A DNA stretch of 64,000 nucleotides, taken from Tetramitus jugosus. Lineage: Eukaryota > Heterolobosea > Eutetramitea > Acrasida > Vahlkampfiidae. Below are positions 8,039 to 17,014 of the stretch, one piece after another. Location of the stretch: positions 372,001 through 436,000 of the forward strand of contig OW569364.1 of NCBI GenBank assembly GCA_937625935.1, written 5' to 3'. The position numbers and the translations under genes are program-made. The notes under the pieces are model-generated. The model was not told the DNA's origin, ran no database searches, and saw only the letters and a list, made by a program, of their open reading frames with translations. Within the stretch, counting starts at the first letter, position 1. Each line of letters opens with the position of its first letter.

Positions 8039-8889
8039 TCAGGCAGAGGATGATTTGGGGGCATTGATTGGAATCTGCTTTGTTTTGTGACTGCCAGAAT
8101 GACTGATGGTTGCCGTGAGGATCATGAGCAATGGAACAATGCTCAACATGGCCAACATGCTACAACTTTGCATAAGTTTCATTCCTGCGTCTACTCTTGT
8201 ACAAGCTGCTTGATCAATTGGACTGAAGAGTTGAAATAAGAAATTGATAGAGTTAGTTAAATGAGTAGGTTGACAAGGAATACAACGACCGAACAATGCA
8301 AAAGAGTTACATACCATAAGACATGAGTCAAGAAATACCACTTTTCAGACATTTTGCTGGCCTGAGCAACAAAGGCAATGTAGAATGCAAGGAACATGAA
8401 CAAGACTCCGCAAATGGAGCACATGAATGCCAAGGTCATTCGCTCCGAGTTCAACCTTCCAAAACGAGTCTTCAGACCAATGTCCTCCATTTTCTCATGA
8501 TGCATGGCATAGGCAGAAAAGGCAGCAAGAACAGCAATGAGGGCAATCTCTATTCCTACGAGAACGACACCAGTGGCGAACAAGGGTAGAAACTGGTGAT
8601 TCTTCATGACTTGTTCATTTGGTCCGACAACAGTTCTAGGATACATTTGAATGAGAACCCATCCAGGAATACCACACAAGAGAGACATCACTGCCAACAA
8701 GAAACCTGAGATCACGAGAACAATAAACAAATTCTTGTGTGTTCTATTGTTGTACGATTGAATCGTAATTGTCTCTTCATTGTTTGAAGGAGATGACGAA
8801 GATGTCTTTTCGGACATGGTGTCAACAGAGGAATCTGGCTCAGCATAGTGAGATACCTCTTGAATCATAGTACCTGGCGATTTCTTCAT
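8039..8889 (-). CDS. Four-TM membrane protein, two exons
   Basis: Exon 1 is 8889-8315 and exon 2 is 8222-8039. The 92-nt intron (8314-8223) has a GTATGT donor and a TTCAG acceptor, and joining keeps frame to give 252 aa. The N-terminal 50 residues are Ser/Thr/Glu-rich and cytosolic in character. TM1 is about 55-75, TM2 about 100-128, TM3 about 150-176, and TM4 lies in exon 2 (MLAMLSIVPLLMILTATI). The TM3-TM4 loop carries a Cys pair in CPIDQAAC. The topology resembles tetraspanin/claudin-like four-TM proteins, but it lacks the tetraspanin CCG motif and the claudin signature. Function unknown. Confidence 0.75.
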
Positions 8890-9324
8890 GTTTTAATATG
8901 GGTGAGAGACTTCCTTGAATGGGCTTGTGGTGAATGGATTGTTCTTCTGTTTGTTTTTGAATTGAATATTGAATAGAAACAGTATTTTATCTCTGAGAGA
9001 TGTTGGACACCCATTGTATCACAGATCTGAAGCGCGCAGTGAAATTAAACGCAACGTTCGGGATCAACACCCTATTTAGCACCAACTACCGAAAAGAAAA
9101 AGCGATCTGTGGAACGATCTGTGATTCTGGATGTTGTTTCACTGTACATAACTGGATCTGGTGATACCTATTCGACCATTAGCGGAAAACCCAGACTAAA
9201 ATTGAATGACATCACTTCCTGATCTGATGTTGAAAGGACGGATCCTCAAAAAAGCCCCCTTTACAATCAACCACAAGGTCATCCATGCAAAGTTACAGCA
9301 TGCGTTATCGATAACCATACACTC
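8890..9324. other. Gene-free stretch
   Basis: About 435 nt between two minus-strand genes. It contains the leader of the four-TM gene and the region downstream of the Gly-rich protein. The hexamer GATCTGTG occurs twice near 9101-9125; otherwise no ORF, RNA or repeat is visible. Confidence 0.4.
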
Positions 9325-9864
9325 TCACAAAATGTGGGCCGTTACGAAAATGTAATTCTTTGTAATAATTGTCTTCACTGTGTCAATGTGAAGTCCAAAC
9401 AAACGATCCAAATAAAAGTATCGCAACAACCTTCCAATCCAACCAAAAAAGAAACTGCGCAAATACTCTGGTGAATAGTGAGTCCGATACTTTTTTTTCC
9501 TCGTATGACCACTCAAAACAACAGTTTCGCCATCGTTTAACCAAACTTCAGCACTGTAACCCTTTCTAAACTGAAAATTACCAAAATCAGGGTTCGCCAA
9601 CATCTTACTCTTCCTCCAAGTGGGACGAGCAGTGAGTGCCAATCTATTTACACCTTCATCATCAAACATTCGATCTTCAAAGTACAGTGGCTCATTGTGT
9701 TGCATCATGCTTCGATCATAGTCATCATACGAGTTTGTCAGTGACCCCATGGCGGAGCCATACATGGGTGAGGAAGGATAAGAACCATATGCTCCACCAC
9801 TGCCTCTCATACCAGAACGTCTGAAGCCACCACCGCCGTACAACCCCGATCTGTTATAGTTCAT
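9325..9864 (-). CDS. Unknown protein with Gly-rich N-terminus, 179 aa
   Basis: ATG 9864 opens a Gly/Ser/Tyr/Arg-rich low-complexity segment (residues 1-45, including RSGLYGGGGFRRSGMRGSGG). A conserved-looking folded part follows from about residue 70 (LTARPTWRKSKM, then AEVWLNDGETVVLSG). It ends with an aromatic/basic segment (SFFFGWIGRLLRYFYLDRLFG), probably an amphipathic or membrane-associated helix. I do not recognise the family. It is arranged head-to-head with the homeodomain gene, sharing a spacer of 287 nt. Confidence 0.6.
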   Translation of the reverse strand: MNYNRSGLYGGGGFRRSGMRGSGGAYGSYPSSPMYGSAMGSLTNSYDDYDRSMMQHNEPLYFEDRMFDDEGVNRLALTARPTWRKSKMLANPDFGNFQFRKGYSAEVWLNDGETVVLSGHTRKKKYRTHYSPEYLRSFFFGWIGRLLRYFYLDRLFGLHIDTVKTIITKNYIFVTAHIL

Positions 9865-10151
9865 TTTTGTCTTTTTGGTTTTCGATAGGAGTATTTATTG
9901 CGTGATACTTCAATGAATTCACGGAAGATTCCATTAACGAGTTTTCCCGTCAAAATTAACGTCCGATTGTCAACGTCAGGATTTTTTCTTCTGTCACAGA
10001 GCAAAGAAGGAAGCATCTCATCATCACCATCAAGTCTCACCAACACTGACAGTCACCCAACTTGAGTTGAGCGATATTTACTGGACTTTTTCTTTTCGTT
10101 TCCCATACGTTGTATCATCCCACCACCTCCATCAACACCCATACGACAACA

Positions 10152-11627
10152 ATGACATCACCCACCACCAGTGACAACGACAGCCAACAGTCCACCACTG
10201 CTGTTGAACAGGAAGAGGCAGAACAGGGACGAACCATCACAGACAATTCTTCTTCTTCCTCATCACCACTATCAAGCACTTCAACACCAACTGCCGAAAC
10301 AGAGGAAACTTCATCATCACCAGCGGCAGCTCACATTTCCAATAATCTTCCCGCCACAACGGTCAATCGAAATTTATCTCCGCATACACTGAGCGCCGAC
10401 AACACTACAGAATCATCATTCAACACGCAAAATAATCATCATCATCACCATACAACAAATACACAAAATCATCTACCACCATCAGATCATGTAACAACAA
10501 CACACCAACTACAACAACAACCAACAACAGTTCATGTGGTTGATCCAAAAGTTGCCTTCCACCCTTTGATCCCATCACTCATTCAATCACAATTTCAATT
10601 CTTGAATCCACTCATCAATCCAACACCACCACCATTCACCGCACAACCATTTCTCATTTCACCACCACAGGCCATGATTCATGAAAAGTATTGTTCAGAA
10701 ATGACACAATATTGGAATTCTCAACAAGTACAACAACAGAGCAACAATAACAATACGAGTGGTGGTGAATTTTTTTCGCCCATGATGGTGGAAACGGAAT
10801 ATGAACAAAACAATGCTCCACTATTGCAAATGAACACTGTTCACATTATGCAACTCAAAGAATTGAACACAATGGATGACATGTTGGACGATTATGTGAA
10901 ACAGATGCAGTATCAATTGATTGGAAACTCAAATTCTGCACTGTCGGCATCGGCTGCTGTTGCAATGGACTCCAAGGATGGTATCATGATGGACCAAGTG
11001 ATGAAACAACAAGGTGGTGGTGGTCGAAACGCATCCAGTAGTTCTTCCACTGCACCCAACAACAATGGTTCTTCTGTTGTCAATGGTATGGCTTCTCCAT
11101 CAAACAATAACATCAACAATAGAAAGAGTGGGTCCATAGGAGGAGGAGGAGGAGGTCACATACCATCATCACTCGATCAACAACAACAGCAACAACAGGG
11201 AATGGTTGGTGATGGTCAAGCATCATCTGATTTGAATGGTAGTATGATGGGTGGCAGTAACAGTAATGGTTCCAATGTATCTGCTGCGGCTGAAATGGCA
11301 ACCCCCATCTGGGACAGGGACACTCTGGAGAAAATGTACAGTGACAAGGTGAATTTTGTGGTCAAGAAGAAGAAGAACTTTACAAAGGAGATTATTGCCA
11401 TGCTCGACAATTATTTCTTTGGTCATTTGCATGATCCGTATCCGTGCGATCAAGACAAACAGATGCTCATGGAACAGACTGGATTGTCATTGAGACAATT
11501 GAACACTTGGTTCGGTAACAAGAGAATGAGATATAAGAGAAAAATGTTGAAGCAGCAACAATCATTGAACAATGCTACAGGAGGAGGACACGATGTCGAT
11601 TCTGACGATGAAGATGACGATGAGTAA
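10152..11627 (+). CDS. TALE-class homeodomain transcription factor, PBC-like
   Basis: I use ATG 10152; the frame is open further upstream but without ATG. The 491-residue protein is mostly low complexity: Thr/Ser/Gln/Asn/His tracts, poly-Gly and poly-Gln. Near the C-terminus (about residues 405-470) lies a homeodomain with the three-residue TALE loop insertion: NYFFGHLHDPYPCDQDKQML, then TGLSLRQLNTWFGNKRMRYK. The recognition helix WFGNKRxRYK, with Gly at homeodomain position 50, matches the PBC/PBX type better than MEIS, IRX or KNOX. The tail is acidic. No separate PBC-A/B or KNOX domain is evident. It should act in the nucleus as a sequence-specific DNA-binding factor. Confidence 0.9.
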   Translation: MTSPTTSDNDSQQSTTAVEQEEAEQGRTITDNSSSSSSPLSSTSTPTAETEETSSSPAAAHISNNLPATTVNRNLSPHTLSADNTTESSFNTQNNHHHHHTTNTQNHLPPSDHVTTTHQLQQQPTTVHVVDPKVAFHPLIPSLIQSQFQFLNPLINPTPPPFTAQPFLISPPQAMIHEKYCSEMTQYWNSQQVQQQSNNNNTSGGEFFSPMMVETEYEQNNAPLLQMNTVHIMQLKELNTMDDMLDDYVKQMQYQLIGNSNSALSASAAVAMDSKDGIMMDQVMKQQGGGGRNASSSSSTAPNNNGSSVVNGMASPSNNNINNRKSGSIGGGGGGHIPSSLDQQQQQQQGMVGDGQASSDLNGSMMGGSNSNGSNVSAAAEMATPIWDRDTLEKMYSDKVNFVVKKKKNFTKEIIAMLDNYFFGHLHDPYPCDQDKQMLMEQTGLSLRQLNTWFGNKRMRYKRKMLKQQQSLNNATGGGHDVDSDDEDDDE

Positions 11628-11701
11628 AATAAATTATTGATATCTAAGAATAATGTGCAAGCTCACACCAAAAAAATCAGAACAAACACGAAAAAAACAA
11701 A

Positions 11702-12571
11702 ATGGCACAACAAAATCAAATTCGCGTCGGTATCATTGGTTATGGCAATCTTGGACAATATTTGGCAAAGGGAATTTTGGAGGACGAGTCCATCAAGAAA
11801 TTGTTCACTCTGACCTTTGTGTACAACAGAACGGAATCAAAGATGTCCGCTCTTCCCGCCACTGTTCACAAAATCTCCGATTTACAGACACAACTGTCAA
11901 CAGTGCCAGAGGTGGATCTGATTGTTGAAGTTTCACATCCAAATATTATTCAAGAATTTGGCGCCAAATTTTTGGAGCGCGCCGATTTGTTTGTCGGTTC
12001 ACCTACAGCTCTAGCTAAAGAGAGCTGCGAGCAAGAGCTAAAGAGTGCATCCAACACACACAATCGCACCATTTACATTCCTAGTGGTGCGTTGTGGGGC
12101 GCTAATGACATTGCTAAAATGTCAGAGAGAAACACACTTGGCGCGTTGTGTATCACAATGGCCAAACATCCCTCAAGTCTCAAGCTAGAGAAGCCATTGA
12201 GCGATAAGGTGGATGCCTATATTGCTGACGAGAGTGCAAGTGGACCAATTACCATCTATGAAGGAAATGTGAGAGATTTGTGTCCATTGGCTCCCAACAA
12301 TGTCAATACAATGGCTTGTGCTGCGATTGCCGGCGAGTCATTGGGATTTGGAGGAGTTCAGGCAAAATTGATTGCTGACAAGTCTTTGGAGGCTCATGTG
12401 ATCGATATTGATGTCCAGGGTATTAACAACAATGGATTTAGAGTTCAAACAGAGAGATACAATCCAGCACAGGTTGGTGCTGTGACTGGCAATGCTACCT
12501 ACGTGTCATTCTTGGGCAGTATGAGAGCTTGTGCCAACACGAGAAACAATGGTGGATTTTGTTTGTGCTAG
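11702..12571 (+). CDS. ASPDH: Aspartate dehydrogenase family protein
   Basis: This 289-residue protein begins with a Rossmann dinucleotide-binding motif (GIIGYGNLGQYLAKGI, residues about 10-25). Family motifs follow: DLIVEVSHPNII and IPSGALWGANDI in the N-terminal domain, and APNNVNTMACAAIAG in the DUF108 catalytic domain. Length and order match the aspartate dehydrogenase/ASPDH family. Its characterised bacterial and archaeal members deaminate L-aspartate with NAD(P) to iminoaspartate, the NAD precursor. The physiological role in eukaryotes is less certain. No signal peptide is present, so it is probably cytosolic. The gene has no intron and is convergent with the Sua5 gene, 28 nt apart. Confidence 0.88.
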   Translation: MAQQNQIRVGIIGYGNLGQYLAKGILEDESIKKLFTLTFVYNRTESKMSALPATVHKISDLQTQLSTVPEVDLIVEVSHPNIIQEFGAKFLERADLFVGSPTALAKESCEQELKSASNTHNRTIYIPSGALWGANDIAKMSERNTLGALCITMAKHPSSLKLEKPLSDKVDAYIADESASGPITIYEGNVRDLCPLAPNNVNTMACAAIAGESLGFGGVQAKLIADKSLEAHVIDIDVQGINNNGFRVQTERYNPAQVGAVTGNATYVSFLGSMRACANTRNNGGFCLC

Positions 12572-12599
12572 AGATCTTCTTTTTTGATAAATGAATTTA

Positions 12600-14075
12600 T
12601 TATTCCAAGACACTGATTTGTTCGTCAGCAGACAATTCAGCATACTTTCCAGAGGCAGCCCTAAATAAGCGATCAAACAATGAATCGGCATGTTCCAGCG
12701 ACAGTTCCATCAAGTTTGGCAATAGAATGAGCTTTGCGCTTTCAACCTTTTCACTCTCTCTCAATATTTTGAACACTGTGGTTCTTGCTTCTGATACATC
12801 ACCACTTGGAGACAAGTCCATGTAGGCAATGGCAGAAGATGCCAAATGTGAGAGCTTACCACCAAAATCCACAATCACAGACTCATTCACAGCGATATTT
12901 TGCTGTATGGAGCGTTCTTTTTGGTCGTTGGAGCTTCTGAGAAGATAGGCTGGCACGTATGGTGCATAATGAGTCAACATTTGACCAGGTGAGGACTGAT
13001 TCTGTGTAGTGTCATTGCTCACGCTATGATCCTTGGCAACGACACGAACTTCCACCTTTAATTGGAAGGGGTTTGATTCAGAGGTCGATTCCTCGAATTC
13101 TCGCGCAGCTTGCTGTAGTTGTTCAACAGATACACCGCCTCTTCTCAAAATATACAACACAACCGTGTCGGGGTCGGAGTCGGAAGAATTTTCATTGGCG
13201 GAGTCCATATCCACCTTGACTACAGTGCTTTCAATACCGATTCTACACGTGCGATTCAATTCTTCCTCATAAGAGGATTTGAGCACATAAATCAAGTGAT
13301 CTTCATCCTCACCCAAATCATCCATCACATGTTGAGCTCTCGTAGGTGAAACGTGTCCAAATCGATTGGCACTTGGAGCTGCAATAGCTACACCAGAATG
13401 TTTCAATAGCTTCCGTGCCAAATCATGCTCAGGACACCTCACACCCACAAAACCAGTCTCTGCAGTGACGCAACTTGGTATCTTGTCATCATTTGCCCTT
13501 GTAACCATGGTCAATGGACCAGGCCAGAATTTTGCCGCCAAAAATCGATAAATGGTCAATACATGATCATTGATGGAGATGAGTGGAATGGCAGAATCAA
13601 CGTCCAACACGTGAACAATGACTGGATCAGTCAATGGTCTCTTTTTTGCATCAAAAATACTGTAAACAGCTGCTTCATCAAGGGCATTGGCACCCAATCC
13701 ATAAACTGTCTCAGTGGGGAAGGCAACGAGACCTCCTTGTCTCAAATGTTGGCTGCACAAGTCAAGAATAGCAGTGTTGTGAGTAGAGGTTTCTGCTTCA
13801 TGTTCCTCAAATGTGACAATTTGAGATTTTGTTGTTGTTGTTGTTGTACTTGCGCTCATTGTGGAAAATTGTTTTCTTTGTTGTTGTCGTTGTTCTTGTT
13901 GAGTGTTGTTGTAATTGTTCGTTTGTTGGTGGTGGAAATGGATTGTTGTTGATGAATGAGAAAATGGAGGCAAGGATGTGAGATGGTGGTAGTATCGGTT
14001 GTTTGCGTTCCAAACTCCAAGTGATGTTCGCTTGATGATACTGGCGTGATGTCGTTTGGTGAAAATGAACTGCAT
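12600..14075 (-). CDS. YRDC/SUA5: Threonylcarbamoyl-AMP synthase, Sua5 type
   Basis: The enzyme makes threonylcarbamoyl-AMP from threonine, bicarbonate and ATP for t6A37 on ANN-decoding tRNAs. The YrdC domain (about 90-290) contains FPTETVYGLGANA, the substrate loop KKRPLTDPVIVHV, APSANRFGHVSPT and IGIESTVV. The linker SPGQMLTHYAP (about 365) and a C-terminal Sua5 domain mark it as the long Sua5 form, 491 aa. ATG 14075 begins an Arg/Lys/Ser/His-rich stretch with no acidic residue before position 61, a likely mitochondrial presequence. A second in-frame ATG at 13859 (Met73, MSASTTTTTT) would give a cytosolic form just ahead of the catalytic domain. Two targets from one gene is my inference; it is known for the YRDC family elsewhere. 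Confidence 0.92.
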   Translation of the reverse strand: MQFIFTKRHHASIIKRTSLGVWNANNRYYHHLTSLPPFSHSSTTIHFHHQQTNNYNNTQQEQRQQQRKQFSTMSASTTTTTTKSQIVTFEEHEAETSTHNTAILDLCSQHLRQGGLVAFPTETVYGLGANALDEAAVYSIFDAKKRPLTDPVIVHVLDVDSAIPLISINDHVLTIYRFLAAKFWPGPLTMVTRANDDKIPSCVTAETGFVGVRCPEHDLARKLLKHSGVAIAAPSANRFGHVSPTRAQHVMDDLGEDEDHLIYVLKSSYEEELNRTCRIGIESTVVKVDMDSANENSSDSDPDTVVLYILRRGGVSVEQLQQAAREFEESTSESNPFQLKVEVRVVAKDHSVSNDTTQNQSSPGQMLTHYAPYVPAYLLRSSNDQKERSIQQNIAVNESVIVDFGGKLSHLASSAIAYMDLSPSGDVSEARTTVFKILRESEKVESAKLILLPNLMELSLEHADSLFDRLFRAASGKYAELSADEQISVLE

Positions 14076-14167
14076 GGAATGAATTGAACTTTTATGGCGC
14101 GAAAACAAACCAAAAATTTGGGAAAAAATTACCGCGCGGAAATTTCACAAACAAATACTAATATCGA

Positions 14168-14238
14168 TCTCCTATGGTCTAGTGGTATGATAGCGGACTT
14201 TGAATCCGTTGACGGTGGTTCGATTCCACCTAGGAGAA
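14168..14238 (+). tRNA. tRNA-Gln (UUG anticodon)
   Basis: The cloverleaf is complete. TCTCCTA pairs perfectly with TAGGAGA (7 bp). The anticodon stem GCGGA/TCCGT closes the loop CTTTGAA, giving anticodon UUG, which reads CAA. The T arm is GGTGG-TTCGATT-CCACC. Discriminator is A and CCA is not encoded. TTTTT at about 14241 terminates Pol III. It is squeezed into the roughly 200-nt gap between the Sua5 start (14075) and the RhoGEF stop (14279). CAA codons are very abundant in the poly-Gln genes nearby. Confidence 0.93.
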
Positions 14239-14278
14239 CTTTTTGTTGCCATGACTTCGGTTGTAAAAAATATGTGCT

Positions 14279-16460
14279 TCATAATTTAATGGATACAATG
14301 TTAATGTCTGCTCCAAATTCGATTGGTTGACCATTTTGTAGATATGGATTATCCGGACGTTGTTCTGGTGGATCAGACTCGGTGGAATGTTCAACACTGA
14401 TGGCACCACAATCGAAGAAATCATCTAGCGCAGACGCAAGAACGCTGCTCTTGTTGGTTGTGGACAATTCAGAGTTCTCTTGACGTCTATTGCGAGATCG
14501 GTATGAATGTAGTTGCTTTGGATCCAGGGTTTTGGAATAGCTTACTTTTTCATCATCGTTTGACAGACCACTCAAATCCAATCCTACTATTGGGCTTTTG
14601 TGTCCTCTGCCAAGCTCGATTTTAGGAACATCAGTAGGGGAGACTGGAATCTCATCCCGGAACTGACTGTATTGGAGAACTTTGTCGTCATTGGATCTTC
14701 GAAGAGAAAACTTTCGGCGTAACATCTTGGCAGATAAAGCCGGTCGTTGTCTCAATGGGTCAGCCTTGTCGGCGCTCTTGACATTTGGGTTGTTCGATCT
14801 CAAGTTATCAGTTTGTGTTCGAATTTCTGAATAAATCTCATCTCTCTGTTGTTCAGATGATGCCATGAATGTTATCACTTCATTCTTTGTTACTAGGTCG
14901 AATTTTAATTTACAGTCTTCGCATTCATGCAATTGCTTATTGTCGGCGCATTTGACATTCTTGTCAGGCCATGGAATCGGTTCTTCTGTAAACATGAAGT
15001 GAGCCTTGTACTTGCCTCTACGGCACACAATAATCATATCCGAAAAGATTATCAACCGAATATGTTTAAACACATGACTCATTTTCGAACTTTCGCGCAA
15101 CCATTTGACATTGATATGGGATGACACGAATTTTCGATGTGCCTGAATCAAGTCAACCTTGCCATCCAAACCGTGAATCTCATCTCGAAGCTCGATAATC
15201 TTGAGTCGATTCTCCCATTCTGCCACAGATGCATTCACATAATCGGCTACCCCCTTTGTTTGATCTCGTGCTGAACGAATCAGAGAATAATCTCTTGATG
15301 TTTCTTCCATGTTCTTTAATAGTTCCTGTTATGTTGAAAACATACAATAAGAAAATCAAAGAGTTAGCTTCCTTCTTGACTACAAATTCAACATGCACAA
15401 AATTGCAATTTAGACAGTTTTTACATACAGTCAACAACAAGTGATATCTTGTTAATCTCTGAGCAGGAGTAATCAAATATTGATTCATCGTATTCTTCTT
15501 CAATGCTCTCATTTCCTTCTCTCTCTGCTTCAAAAATTGATTCAACACGGTATTCGACTTTAAAATCTCGGTCAACCGAGTAATTGTCCGATTGTAATTC
15601 GTAATAAAAGAAGTGTAGGTCTTGAACATGGGAGCCATATTTTGAAAAATTAGACCAATGTGATGAATCTCATCCACTCTATTGTTCGTGCTATTCACGA
15701 TACGTTGTTCCAACTCACTCAACAATTGTTGATTTACCCTGATAATGACATTGATGGGTGCAAACATGGAGCTCCACTCGTGAACCAATCTTCTCTTGTC
15801 TGAAAACGATGGAGAGACATCTACTCTACCAATGGCTGTTGTTGTTGAGGTCATCATTGTACCCTGATGATGAGACAACAAATTCTTCATTGGAATGACA
15901 TACTGATTCACCAGCAGTGTCAATCCTTCGACAAATGTTCTCTCTGTTGCTATAATCTCGTCAATAACATCTCTTCTCGCTTTTTGAAGCTTATCTACTT
16001 CTTCTTCTCCTTCCTCTACCATAGTCGTTATCACTTCTTCGCATGTTGTGCCATTGTTGCTCTCTTCTAATAAATTAAATTGTGTTTGCTCCAAGGGAAG
16101 GATGGGAGACACTGCCAGTGTCATCTTCTTCTTTTTATCGAGGTGGTGGTTATGGTTCTTTACTGGGGTGACACCACCAGGCGACTCCATTGTAAACAAA
16201 TCATCAAAAATCAACAATTCTCCTGTAGTTTGTTTCACACTGTGTCGCTTACAAGGAGGAGTCATGGAGGAGCTGCCATTGGAATACAAATCAAAGTTGA
16301 TTGAATCTTCGTCGTCGTTAGCATGGTCATTGTCGTATGTGATGATGGGGAGGGGATGGTTGGCTCTCCATATCATGTGATTTTCCAAGCTCTTGTTCAG
16401 GTCGTTTTTACTAAAGGATCGATAGAGTCGATTGGGCGTTTTGAAGCTCTGAAAGGACAT
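14279..16460 (-). CDS. Rho guanine-nucleotide exchange factor (DH-PH), two exons
   Basis: Exon 1 is 16460-15429 and exon 2 is 15325-14279. The 103-nt intron has GTATGT...AACAG boundaries and phase 0; the product is 692 aa. The DH domain starts near residue 160 (RRDVIDEIIATERTFVEGL, the conserved CR1 helix) and contains the family motif QYLITPAQRLTRYHLLLTELLK, which the intron cuts. A PH-like domain follows in exon 2 (about 385-520: KVDLIQAHRKF, FSDMIIVCRRGKYKAHFMF). The C-terminal 170 residues are Ser/Arg-rich and disordered. It should activate Rho/Rac GTPases at membranes and so steer actin, as in amoeboid movement. The target GTPase is not predictable here. Confidence 0.88.
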
Positions 16461-16589
16461 GTCCTATGTGTTTCGGTTTTTAGGTTTTTAGTTTTTGTTA
16501 GTTGTTATCTGTTGTTATCTGTGTTGTTAGCTGTTGTTGTTGATGGTTGCTGTTGCTGTTGTTTGTTGTTCCAAGTCAATAGGAGGATT

Positions 16590-17014
16590 CTAATTCGAAC
16601 TTGAGAGAGTAGCTCTTTGTTTGGTGGTCGTAGTTGATTGCGGTGGTTGTGCGCAGTTTAGGGTTTTTTGTTTGAGGGAGATTTGCTTGATCGATTCTTC
16701 CTGTAATTCAAAAAAAGTATTGTGCACAACAGTATTGTGACTTGTTTGTGGTTTGGGACAGTTGTTTATGATAAAGTCCAGCCTTCGTTTGAATTTATTT
16801 CTCAATTCAAGTGCAGCAATTTGTTGGAAGAGACAAATTTTGGGTGTATTCTGAGAGAAGACACCGAACAAAGCACGGACATGCTCAAGATTCTCTCGGT
16901 TTTTAGGGATTCTATTTTTTGACAGCGTCCAAAAGAGATTCCCAGAGGGTGTTTTTGTAATTCCTTATCCAAACAGTCACTAACAAACCTCGCTAAAGAA
17001 TCGAAGTGTTTCTG
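16590..17014 (-). other. Unassigned open frame past the kinesin stop
   Basis: A minus-strand frame of about 140 codons is open from about 17014, overlapping the last kinesin codons in another phase, to a TAG near 16590. Its composition looks like a folded protein (for example ENLEHVRALFGVFSQNTPK and LRNKFKRRLDFIINN), but there is no in-frame ATG and no canonical intron linking it to the kinesin. It occupies most of the gap between kinesin and RhoGEF, which are both minus-strand. It could be a kinesin tail put out of frame by an indel, an unannotated exon or chance. Confidence 0.3.
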
